Assembly (NCBI GenBank): GCA_029582265.1
Contig: CM055816.1
Location: forward strand, 98,673,039-98,737,038
Source: Zoroaster sp. YZ-2022
Lineage: Eukaryota; Echinodermata; Asteroidea; Forcipulatida; Zoroasteridae
DNA: 64,000 nt
Direction of reading: 5' to 3'
Each line of letters begins with the position of its first letter. Within the stretch, counting starts at the first letter, position 1. The translations under genes and the position numbers were made by a program. Below, piece by piece: positions 11,771 through 23,400 of this stretch. Below the pieces are notes generated by a model that ran no database searches, was not told where the DNA came from, and worked only from the letters and a program-made list of their open reading frames with translations.

Positions 11771-12121
11771 TGTCACCATTATTCGTTTTACCAATTTCTA
11801 TTTATGTGATTGTTTATTTTTAATGGTGACCCCGGTTCAAACGACCTAATAAATGAATAATATTAGACAGAAAGGACTGAAAAGCAACACACAGGGATTT
11901 AATATATAAACTTAGAAGATTTTAATTAAACATAATATTTGTATTAATATTTATATTAATATTTACTATTTATTTACAAGGGACCTATGATTAATATCTA
12001 GGTGTCACACAGATTTCGTTTACGTTTCTTTTCTATGAAGATTTGTCACTCAGACATATATGCTATTCAAACTTGTAGCTTTGCATGGTGAAGAGGATAA
12101 ATAAGACTAATTGCGGTGACA
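11771..12121 (-). mobile_element. candidate 5' LTR of the gmr1-like element
   Basis: A 351-bp segment with 7-bp inverted ends TGTCACC and GGTGACA, immediately upstream of the primer site. No second LTR survives for comparison, so the outer edge is inferred from the inverted ends only. A weak similarity to 56577-56660 crosses the outer edge, which leaves open that the LTR is longer. Confidence 0.5.
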
Positions 12122-12189
12122 CCATGTGAATTTCTCTATTGAATAGTAATAATATATATATACATTAACAAGACCTTATCTTGTCAACT

Positions 12190-12212
12190 TATATATATAT
12201 ATATATATATAT
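12190..12212. repeat. (TA)n microsatellite
   Basis: An uninterrupted run of alternating T and A, about 23 bases, in the AT-rich DNA between the retroelement and the satellite. Confidence 0.9.
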
Positions 12213-12380
12213 GTTCCGAACCCGCATGGCAGTATGTCTCTCACAGGACAGCGTTGGATGAATGACGTAGATGTAATGCCTCAGTATTTTAGTTGTCAAT
12301 TGGAGATGTGGCCTCTTTTCAAGCAGGCAGGGTGGTCCAGCCGAACCCTGCGGCTCGTTTGATATTCATTTATACGGAAC

Positions 12381-13150
12381 CTCAGCACCTATACTACACC
12401 GTGTAGTAGGTTGTAAATCGTTAATTACATGGGTAAATGAACTGATTTTCCCAATTTTATTAATTTTATCTTGTTTCAGAGGGTCTAGAGATGTTTTCTA
12501 TCAAAAAAAAAATTTTTGTAAATTTTTGTGTTTTTCTTAGAAAGATAATTACTAATTAATACTAAAAAATCTCATTTTCCCCCCCAAAACCAAAAAAAAC
12601 CTCATTTTTAAACACAAAACCTGTACTTTTTACTCAATAGTAGTCCAGTCTACTATATATACATGCTGCAATATATACAAACCCATTGCCCATTCATAAA
12701 AGCCACCTGCTATGATCGATCACTCAGATACCGCCATCGACCCCCCCAAATTGCCATCCCCCAATATCAGCCACACCCCCCCCGCCCCCAACATAGACGT
12801 ATTTTATTGGTCGAAATACATCAGGCCTGTCAAATGCCATCACAGAGCCATTTGATATGTCTCCCAGACCGCTGCAGGCATGTTATCTGATGGTAATCAG
12901 CCGGTGTGTTTACGACCTTGCTGACCCCCAAGGCTAAGGCAGTTTGTACACAAATCCCATAGGGACCTCTCAGGCATGGCACTTGCGGCTGGCTTAAAGG
13001 GGTGAACAAATTTCCCCAGTACTTTAAGCTTCTAACACAGTATGTCTAATGTGGATCCAAATGAAATTACGAATGATTAAAAATTTTCTCCCGTTAGTGG
13101 GAATAATTACAGAAAGTTCGTTGACCTACTACACCGTGTAGTGGTGCTGT
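12381..13150. mobile_element. candidate non-autonomous inverted-repeat element
   Basis: The left end (12383-12413) and the reverse complement of the right end (13121-13149) share CAGCACC, then ACTACAC-C/G-GTGTAGTAGGT, with one 3-base gap. Each end is itself a near-perfect palindrome around ACTACAC/GTGTAGT. The interior has no gene and includes homopolymer A and C runs at 12505-12610. I could not settle a target duplication, so this may be a MITE or a coincidental pair. Confidence 0.4.
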
Positions 13151-14057
13151 TCGTACAGGGTTAATTAACATAAGATAATAAACCAAACCTAAAAAGTATT
13201 TTGTTCTACACAATATTCGATTCCAAGAAATGAATTCATTAACCACCATCTTTACACAATTAAATTCAATCAACTTTCCGTTTACATTCTAGTACTCGGG
13301 TATTTTACTTACGCAAAGAACATTCTTCGTTTTAACTTAACAACCATGGCTAGTTTAAGTGTGACCCAGTATGTCATTACGTGGCTTAAAGTTACATCAT
13401 TTCAAACACATCATTTTCTAGATTCTCAAAATTACAGTATGAATAATATATAATATCAGTCAATTTAAATAATCTATCCATAAAACTTACGGTTGTTAAA
13501 TGTTGGTGAAACTTCTTGATGCCGGGCTGAGTGTTGTTGTTATGATCGTAATGTGAACGGGAAATCGGGACTGCTGTTGAAGATCTTAGATGTACTTTTG
13601 GCACTGTATTTGCCGAACTGAAAATTTTGCTTAATTTATATAGTGGCTGTATTCCACGTATAAATCAGCCAACCTGCTGTACCCAGGTGTCTTCAGGCAG
13701 TTGATACCGTTTTACACACACACTCAGACCTCAATTGATGTTTCTTGCTCAAGGGTTTGGATCGATCTCCCAAACTGTATATCTATCTCCCTCTAGTAAA
13801 CCCCTCGTCAAACCCCACACAACAATACCACTATAACTACAATAGATTGGACAATACCAACGATTATTCTAACAATAAACACGTTACACAGCATTACGCA
13901 GTTAACGCAGCTTAGACGCCTGAAGCTTGAGTGGCTGAGCAAAAACTTGCGGGAATTTATTTATCGTTGATTGGCTAAAAACTTTGAGTCGATACCACTT
14001 TGAATAGGTGTGTTCAGGTTATACCAAAATATAGAAGGGTGCAACAAAATATAATTA
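13151..14057. other. AT-rich non-coding stretch before satellite block 3
   Basis: No recognised gene. One short frame on the - strand (13491-13603) has plausible splice borders but no recognised content. The last 30 bases are an A-rich run that grades into the satellite linker at about 14058. Confidence 0.6.
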
Positions 14058-17000
14058 AAAAAAAATAGAAAAAAAATTCACTGGCCAGCGGACGGGACCC
14101 GACTCTGGGACGGGCTCGCGGGGGATAGCGGTCGGCCCCCGCCGACAGCTGGGAGACGTCGGGAAGGCCCCCTCGGTGTCCTCCAGTAGCAGCGGGCGCC
14201 GGCTCGGGCCCCGCCGTGGCTCCCGACCGAGAGGACGAGTCCCTGCACGCTGGCTCGCGGTCCCCGCAGACGGGTCGACCCAAACGCAGCAGCCCGTGCT
14301 CCTCGGGCGAGAGGAGGAGTCCTTGTACGCTGGCCCGCTGTCCCCGCAGACGGGTCGACCTGAAGTCGGAGTCCGAGGGGCGACCTCTCGCCCGAGGAGC
14401 ACGGGCGGTGCCCGCTCCTGCGTTCGGGTCGACCCGCCCACGGCACCGCGAGCCAGCGTGCCGGGACCCGTCCTCTCGGCCGAAACCACGGTCGAGCCGG
14501 GGCCCAAACCGCACGGTGTTTCTTCGACAAGTTTTCAACGGAAATTGGATAGAGGTATTCCGTACTACCAACGTTGTGGGTGTTACGTCTACTACAGGGG
14601 GTAGGTAGTCCTCGTGCCCGAAATAGGAAAAATTTCACCGGCCAGCGGACAGGACCCGACTCTGGGACGGGCTCGAGGGGTATGGCGGTCGGCTGCCGCC
14701 GCCAGCTGGGAGACGTCGGGAAGGCCCCCTCGGTGTCCTCCAGTAGCAGCGGGCGCCGGCTCGGGCCCCGCCGTGGCTCCCGGCCGAGAGGACGAGTCCC
14801 TGCACGCTGGCTCGCGGTCCCCGCAGACGGGTCGACCCGAACGCAGCAGCGGGCACCGCCCGGTCTCCTCGGGCGAGAGGAGGGTCCTTGCACGCTGGCC
14901 CGGTGTCCCCGCAGACAGGTCGACCCGAAGTCGGAGTCCGAGGGGCGACCTCTCGCCCGAGGAGCACGGGCGGTGCCCGCTCCTGCGTTCGGATCGACCC
15001 GTCTACGGGGACCGCGAGCCAGCGTGCAGGGACTCGTCCTCTCGGCCGAGAGCCACGGCCCGAGCCGGGGCCCAAACCCCACGGTGTTTCTTCGACAAGT
15101 TTTCAACGCAAATTGGATAGAGGTGTTCCGTACTAGCAACGGGGTGGGTGTTACGTCTACTATAGGGGGTAGGTAGTCCTCAAACCCGAAATAGGAAAAA
15201 TTTAACTGGCCAGCGGACGGGACCCGACTCTGGGACGGGCTCGCGGGGGATAGCGGTCGGCCCCCGCCGACAGCTGGCAGACGTCGGGAAGGCCCCCTCG
15301 GTGTCCTCCAGTAACAGCGGGCGCCGGCTCGGGCCACGCCGTGGCTCCCGACCGAGAGGGCGAGTCCCTGCACGCTGGCTCGCGGTCCCCGCAGACGGGT
15401 CGAGCCGAACGCAGCAGCCCGTGCTCCTCGGGCGAGAGGAGGAGTCCTTGTACGCGGCCCGCTGTCCCCGCAGACGGGTCGACCTGAAGTCGGAGTCCGA
15501 GGGGCGACCTCTCGCCCGAGGAGCACGGGCGGTGCCCGGTGCTGCGTTCAGGTCGACCCGTCTGCGGGGACCGCTCAGCGTGCAGTGACTGTCCTCTTGG
15601 CCGGGAGCCACGGCCCGAGCCGGGGCCCTAAACCCACGGTGTTTCTTCGACAAGTTTTCAACGCAAATTGGATAGAGGTGTTCCGTACTACCAACGGGGT
15701 CGGTGTTACGTCTACTATAGGAGGTAGATAGTCCTCGAGCCCGAAATAGGAAAAATTTCACTGGCCAGCGGACGGGACCCGACTCTGGGACGGGCTCGAG
15801 GGGGATGGCGGTCGGCCCCCGCCGCCAGCTGGGAGACGTCGGGAAAGCCCCCTCGGTGTCCTCCAGTAGCAGCGAGCGCCGGCTCGGGCCCCGCCGTGGC
15901 TCCCGGCCGAGAGAACGAGTCCCTGCACGGTGTTTCTTCGACTATAGGGGTAGGATGTCCTCGAGGCCGAAATCGGAAAAATTTCAGAGTCCAGCGGACG
16001 GGACCCGACTCTGGAACGGGCTCGAGGGGGATGGCGAAGTCGGAGTCCGAGGGGCGACCTCTCGCCCGAGGAGCACGGGCGGTGGCCGCTGCTGCCTCGC
16101 GGTCACCGCAGACGGCTTGCTCCAAATGCAGCATCGGGCACTGCTCGTGCTCCTCCGGCGAAAGGAGGAGTCCCTGCACGCTGGCCCGCTGTCCCCGCAG
16201 ACGGGTCGACCCGAAGTCGGAGTCCGAGGGGCGACCTCTCGCCCGAGGAGCACGGGCGATGCCCGCTGCTGCGTTCCGGTCGACCCGTCTGCGGGGACCG
16301 CGAGCCAGCGTGCAGGGACTCGTCCTCTCGGCAGGGAGCCACGGCCCGATCCGGGGCCCGAACCCCACGGTGTTTCTCCGACAAGTTTTCAACGCAAATT
16401 GGATAGAGGTGTTCGGTACTAACAACGGAATGGGTGTTACGTCTACTATAGGGTTAGTGGTCCTCGAGCCCGAATTCGGAAAAATTTCAGAGTCGAGCGG
16501 ACGGGACCCGACTCTGGGACGGGCTCGAGGGGGATGGCGAACGCAGCAGCGGGCACCGCTCGTGCACCTCGGGCGAGAGGAGTAGTCCCTGCACGCTGGC
16601 CCGCTGTCCCCAGAGACGGGTCGACCCGAAGTCGGAGTCCGAGGGGCGACCTCTCGCCCGAGGAGCACGGGCGGTGCCCGCTGCTGCGTTCGGGTCGACC
16701 CGTCTGCTGGGACCGCGAGCCAGCGTGCAGCAAACTCGTCCTCTCGGTTGGGGGCTACGGCGAGCCGGGGCCCGAACCCCACGGTGTTTCTTCGACAAGT
16801 TTTCAACGCAAATTGGATGGAGGTGTTCCGTACTACCAACGGGGTGGGTGTTACGGCTGCTGTAGGGGCTAGGTGGTCCTCAAGCCCAAAATCGTAAAAA
16901 TTTCAGAGTCCAGCGGACTGGACCCGACTCTGCGACGGGCTCGAGGGGGATGGCGGTCGGCCCTCGCCGCCAGAAGGGAGACGTCGGGAAGGCCCCTCGG

Positions 17001-20000
17001 GGTCCTCCAGTAGCAGCGGGCGCCGGCTTGGGCCCCGCCGTGGCTCCCGGCCGAGAGGACGAGGCCCTGCACGCTGGCTCGCGGTCCACGCAGACGGGTC
17101 GACCCGAACGCAGCAGCGGGCACCATCCGTGCGCCTCGGGCGTGAGGAGTCGTCCCGGCACGCTGGCCCGCCGTCCCCGCAGACGGGTCGACCCGAAGTC
17201 GGAGTCCGAGGGGTGACCTCTCGCCCGAGGAGCACGGGCGGTGGCCGCTGCGGGGTTCGGGTCGACCCGTCTGCGGGGACCGCGAGACAGCGTGCAGGGA
17301 CTCGTCCTCTCGGCCGGGAGCCACGGCCCGAGCCGGCGCCCGAACCCCACGGTGTTTCTTCGACAAGTGTTCAACACAAATTGGAGTCTGAGGGGCGACC
17401 TCTCGCCCGAGGAGCACGGGCGGAGTCCGCTGCTGCGTTCGGGTTGACCCGTCTGCGGGGACCGCGAACCAGCGTGCAGGGACTCGTCCTCTCGGCCGGG
17501 AGCCACGGCCCGAGCCGGGTCCCAAAGCCCACGGTGTTTCTTCGACAAGTTTTCAACGCAAATTGGATAGAGGTGTTCCGTACTACCAACGGGGTGGGTG
17601 TTACGTCTACTATAGGGGTTAGGTAGTCCGTGAGCCCGAAATCGGAAAAATTTCACCGGCCAGCGGACGGGACCCGACTCTGGGACGGGCTCGAGGGGGA
17701 TGGCGGTCGGCCCCCGCCGACAGCTGGGAGACGTCGGGAAGGCCCCCTCCGAGACCTCCAGTAGCAGCGGGCGCCGGCTTGGGCCCCGACGTGGCTCCAG
17801 GCCGAGAGCACGAGTCCCTGCACGCTGGCTCGCGGTCCCCGCAGACGGGTCGACCCGAACGTAACAGCGGGCAGCGCCCGTGCTCCTCGGGCGAGGAGGA
17901 GGTCACTTGCACGTGGCACGCTGTCGCCGGGTGGGTCGACCCGAAGTTGGAGTCCGAGGGGCGACCTCTCGCCCGAGGAGCACGGGAGGTGCCCGCTGCT
18001 GCGTTCGGGTCGACCCGTCTGCGGGGACCGCGGGGCAGCGTGCAGGGACTCGTCCTTTCGGCCGAGAGCCACGGCCCGAGCCGGGGCCCAATCCCCACGG
18101 TGTTTCTTCGACAACTTTTCAACGCAAATTGGATAGTCAAGACTCAAGAGGTGCTCTGTACTACCAACGGGGTGGGTATTACGTCTACTATAGGAGGTAG
18201 GTAGTCCTCGAGCCCGAAATAGGAAAAATTTCACCGGCCAGCGGACGGGACCCGACTCTGGGACGGGCTCGAGGGGGATAGCTGTCGGCCCCCGCCGCCA
18301 GCTCGGAGATGTCGGGAAGACACCTTCGGTGTCCTCCCAGCAGCAGGGCGCCGGCTCGGGCCCGTCGTGGCTCCCGGCCGACAGGACGAGTCCTGCACCG
18401 CCTCGCGGTCCCCGCAGACGGGTCGACCCGAACGCAGCAGCAGGCACCGCGCGGTCTCCTCGGGCGAGAGGAGGGTCCTTGCACGCTGGCCCGCTGTCCC
18501 CGCCGACGGCTCGCCCCGATGTCGGTGGCCGAGGGGCGACCTCTCGCCCGAGGCACAGGCGGTGCCCGCTCCTGCGTTCGGATCGACCCGTCTACGGGGA
18601 CCGCGAGCCAGCGTGCAGGGACTCATCCTCTCGGCCGCGAACCACGGCAACCGGGCCCAAACCCCGGTGTTTCTTCGACAAGTTTTCAACGCAAATTGGA
18701 TAGTCAAGAGGTGTTCCGTACTACCAACGGGGTGGGTGTTACGTCTACTATAGGGGGTAGGTAGTCCTCGAGCCCGAAATAGGAACAATTTCACCGGCCA
18801 GCGGACGGGACCCGACTCTAGGACGGGCTCGAGGGGGATGACTGTCGGCCCCCGCCGCCAGCTGGGAGACGTCCGGAAGGCCCCCTCGGTGTCCTCCAGT
18901 AGCAGCGGGCGCCGGCCCCGCCGTGGCTCCCGGCCGAGAGGACGAGTCCCTGCACGCTAGCTCGCGGTCCCCGCAGACGGGTCGACACGAAGGCAGCAGA
19001 GGGCACCGCCTGTGCTCCTCTGGTGAGAGGAGGAGTCCTTGTACACTGGCCCGCTGTCCCCGCAGACGGGTCGACCCGAACGCAGCAGCGGGCACCGCCC
19101 GGTCTCCTCGGGCGAGAGGAGGCTCCTTGCACGCTGGCCCGCCAACCCGCAGACGGCTCGACCCAGTCGGAGTCCGAGGGCGATCTCGCCCGCGGAGCCC
19201 GGGCGGTGCCCGCTCCTGCGTTCGGATCGACCCGTCTACGGGGACCGCGAGCCAGCGTGCAGGGACTCGTCCTCTCGGCCGAGAGCCACGGCCCGAGCCG
19301 GGGCCCAAACCCCACGGTGTTTCTTCGACAAGTTTTCAACGCAAATTGGATAGAAGTGTTCCGTACTACCAACGGGGTGGGTGTTACGTCTACTATAAGG
19401 GGTACGTAGTCCTCGAGCCCGAAATAGGAAAAATTTCACCGGCCAGCGGACGGGACCAGACTCTGGGACGGGCTCGAGGGGGATAGCGGTCGGCCCCCGC
19501 CGCCAGCTGCGAGACCTCGGGAAGGCCCCGCGGGGTCCTCCAGTAGCAGCGGGCGCCGGCTCGGGCCCCGCCGTGGCTCCCGGCCGAGAGGACGAGTCCC
19601 TGCACGCTGGCTCGCGGTCCCCGCAGACGGGTCGAGCCGAACGCAGCAGCGGGCACCGCCCGGTCTCCTCGGGCGAGAGGAGGGTCCTTGCACGCTGGCC
19701 CGCTGTCCCCGCAGACGGCTCGACCCGAAGTCGGAGTCCGAGGGGCGACCTCTCGCCCGAGGAGCACGGGCGGTGCCCGCTCCTGCGTTCGGATCCACCC
19801 GTCTACGGGGACTGCGAGCCAGCGTGCAGGGACTCGTCCTCTCGGCCGAGAGCCACGGCCCGAGCCGGTGCCCAAACCCCACGGTGTTTCTTCGACAACT
19901 TTTCAACGCAAATTGGATAGAGGTGTTCCGTACTACCAACGGGGTGGGTGTTACGACTACTATAGGGGGTAGGTAGTCCTCGAGCCCGAAATAGGAAAAA

Positions 20001-20456
20001 TTTCACCGGCCAGCGGACGGGACCCGACTCTGGGACGGGCTCGAGGGGGGTGGCGGTCGGCCCCCGCCGCCAGCTGGGAGACGTCGGGAAGACCCCCTCG
20101 GTGTCCTCCAGTAGCAGCGGGCGCCGGCTCGGACTCCGCCTTGGCTCCCGGCCAAGAGGACGAGTCCCTGCACTCTGGCTCGCGGTGCCCGCAGACGGGT
20201 CGACGCGAACGCAGCAGCGGGCACCGGCCGGTCTCCTCGGGCGAGAGGAGGGTCCTTGCACGCTGGCCCGCTGTCCCCGCAGAAGGCTCGACCCGAAGTC
20301 GGAGTCCGAGGGGCGACCTCTCGCCCGAGGAGCACGGGCGGTGCCCGCTGCTGCGTTCGGGTCGACCCGTCTGCGGGGACCGCGAGCCAGCGTGCAGTGA
20401 CTCGTCCTATCGGTCGGGAGCCACGGCCCGAGCCGGGGCCCTAAACCCACGGTGTT

Positions 20457-23400
20457 TCTTCGCAAGTTTTCAACGCAAATTGGATAGAGGTATTCCGTAC
20501 TACCAACGGGGTGGGTGTTACGTCTACTATAGGGGGTAGGTAGTCCTCGAGCCCGAAATAGGAAAAATTTCACCGGCCAGCGGACGGGACCAGGACCTGG
20601 GACGGGCTCGGGGGGGTTGGCGGTCGGCCCCCGCCGCCAGCTGGGAGACGTCGGGAAGGCCCCGCGGGGTCCTCCAGTAGAAGCGGGCGCCAGCTCGGGC
20701 CCCGCCGTGGCTCCCGGCCGAGAGGACGAGTCCCTGGACGCTGGCTCGCGGTCCCCGCAGACGGGTCGACGAACGCAGCGGGCACCGCCCGGTCTCCTCG
20801 GGCGAGAGGAGGTCCTGCACGCTGCCCCGCTGTCCCCACAGACGGGTCGACCCGAACGCAGCAGCGGGCACCGCCCGGTCTCCTCGGGCGAGAGGGTCGC
20901 CTGCAAGCTGGCCCGCTGTCCCGCAGACGGCTCGACAAAGTCAGAGTCCGAGGGGCGACCTCGCCCGAGGAGCACGGGCGGTGCCCGCTGCTGCGTTCGG
21001 GTCGACCCGTCTGCGGGGACCGCGAGCCAGCGTGCAGTGACTCGTCCGCTCGGTCGGGAGCCACGGCCGGAGCCGCGGCCCTAAACCCACGGTGTTTCTT
21101 CGACAAGTTTTCAACGCAAATTGGATAGATGTGTTCAGTACTACCAACGGGGTGGGTGTTACGTCTACTATAGGGGGTAGGTAGTCCTCGAGCCCGAAAT
21201 AGGAAAAATTTCACCGGCCAGCGGACGGAACCAGACTCTGGGACGGGCTCGAGCGGGATGGCGGTCGGCCCCCGCCGCCAGCTGGGAGACGTCGGGAAGG
21301 CCGCGCGGGGTCCTCCAGTAGCAGCGGGCGCCGGCTCGGGTCCCGCCGTGGCTCCCGGCCGAAAGGACGAGTCCCTGCACGCTGGCTCGCGGTCCCCGCA
21401 GACGGGTCGACACCCTCGGTGTCCTCCAGTAGCAGCGGGCGCCGGCTCGGGCCCCGCCGTGGCTCCCGGCAGAGAGGACGAGTCCCTGCACGCTGGCTCG
21501 CGGTCCCCGCAGACGGGTCGACCCGAAGGCAGCAGAGGGCACCGCCTGGGCTCCTCGGGTGAGAGGAGGAGTCCTTGTACGTTGGCCCGCTGTCCCCGCA
21601 GACGGGTCGAACCGAACGCAGCAGCGGGCACCGCCCGGTCTCCTCGGGCGAGAGGAGGGTCCTTGCACGCTGGCCCGCTGTCCCCGCAGACGGCTCGACC
21701 CGAAGTCGGAGTCCGAGGGGCGACCTCTCGCCCGAGGAGCACGGGCGGTGCCCGCTCCTGCGTTTGGATCGACCCGTCTACGGAGACCGCGAGCCAGCGT
21801 GCAGGGACTCGTCCTCTCGGCCGAGAGCCACGGCCCGAACCGGGGCCCAAACCCCACGGTGTTTCTTCGACAAGTTTTCAACGCAAATTGGATAGAAGTG
21901 TTCCGTACTACCAACGGGGTGGCTGTTATGTCTACTATAGGGGGTAGGTAGTCCTCGAGCCCGAAATAGGAAAAATTTCACCGGCCAGCGGACGGAACCA
22001 GACTCTGGGACGGGCTCGAGGGGGATGGCGGTCGGCCCCCGCCGCCAGCTGGGAGACGTCGGGAAGGCCGCGCGGGGTCCTCCAGTAGCATCGGCCGCCG
22101 GCTCGGGCCCCCCGTGGCTCCCGGCCGAGAGGACGAGTCCCTGCACGCTGGCTCGCGGTCCCCGCAGACGGGTCGACCCCCTCGGTGTCCTCGAGTAGCA
22201 GCGGGCGCCGGCTCGGACCCCGCCGTGGCTCCCGGCCGAGAGGACGAGTCCCTGCACGCTGGCTCGCGGTCCCCGCAGACGGGTCGATCCGAACGCAGCA
22301 GAGGGCAGCGCCCGTGCTCCTAGGGCGAGAGGAGGAGTCCTTGTACGCTGGGCCGCTGTCACCGCAGACGGGTCGACCTGAAGTCGGAGTCCGAGGGGCG
22401 ACCTCTCGCCCGATGAGCACGGGCGGTGCCCGCTGCTGCGTTCGGGTCGACCCGTCTGCGGGGACCGCGAGCCAGCGTGCAGTGACTCGTCCTATCGGTC
22501 GGGAGCCACGGCCCGAGCCGGGGCCCTAAACCCACGGTGTTTCTTCGCAAGTTTTCAACGCAAATTGGATAGAGGTATTCCGTACTACCAACGGGGTGGG
22601 TGTTACGTCTACTATAGGGGGTAGGTAGTCCTCGAGCCCGAAATAGGAAAAATTTCACCGGCCAGCGGACGGGACCAGACTCTGGGACGGCCTCGAGGGG
22701 GATGGCGGTCGGCCCCCGCCGCCAGCTGGGAGACGTCGGGAAGGCCCCGCGGGGTCCTCCAGTAGAAGCGGGCGCCGGATCGGGCCCCGCCGTGGCTCCC
22801 GGCCGAGAGGACGAGTCCCTGGACGCTGGCTCGCGGTCCCCGCAGACGGGTCGACCCGAACGCAGCAGCGGGCACCGCCCGGTCTCCTCGGGCGAGAGGA
22901 GGGTCCTTGCACGCTGCCCCGCTGTCCCCACAGACGGGTCGACCCGAACGCAGCAGCGGGCACCGCCCGGTCTCCTCGGGCGAGAGGAGGGTCCTTGCAA
23001 GCTGGCCCGCTGTCCCCGCAGACGGCTCGACCCAAAGTCAGAGTCCGAGGGGCGACCTCTCGCCCGAGGAGCACGGGCGGTGCCCGCTGCTGCGTTCGGG
23101 TCGACCCGTCTGCGGGGACCGCGAGCCAGCGTGCAGTGACTCGTCCGCTCGGTCGGGAGCCACGGCCGGAGCCGCGGCCCTAAACCCACGGTGTTTCTTC
23201 GACAAGTTTTCAACGCAAATTGGATAGATGTGTTCAGTACTACCAACGGGGTGGGTGTTACGTCTACTATAGGGGGTAGGTAGTCCTCGAGCCCGAAATA
23301 GGAAAAATTTCACCGGCCAGCGGACGGAACCAGACTCTGGGACGGGCTCGAGCGGGATGGCGGTCGGCCCCCGCCGCCAGCTGGGAGACGTCGGGAAGGC

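Larger units (their letters stand above)
6985..12121 (-). mobile_element. gmr1-like Ty3/gypsy retrotransposon, 3'-truncated
   Basis: Read on the - strand the order is candidate 5' LTR, primer site, gag with a CCHC knuckle, aspartic protease, integrase, then reverse transcriptase and RNase H. Integrase before RT is the Ty1/copia order, yet the RT and integrase motifs are Ty3/gypsy in type. This is the hallmark of the gmr1 group described from deuterostomes. At least seven reading-frame changes interrupt gag, PR and INT, while RT-RNase H is one open frame. Only about 33 AT-rich bases separate the RNase H stop from the satellite, so the 3' untranslated part and 3' LTR are missing. The element is therefore probably immobile. 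Confidence 0.85.

Noticed and set aside
12663..12890. 75-residue His/Pro-rich + frame
   Set aside because: It lies inside the candidate inverted-repeat element, has a biased composition and no domain.
13491..13603. Possible exon on the - strand with acceptor ATACAG and donor GTAAGT
   Set aside because: Weak pyrimidine tract, no recognisable domain and no partner exon nearby.
14078..15526. 482-residue open frame on the - strand, and dozens like it
   Set aside because: It runs through several satellite monomers, is Arg/Pro/Gly-rich low-complexity sequence, and has counterparts on the opposite strand because of the inverted arms. No domain and no sensible start.
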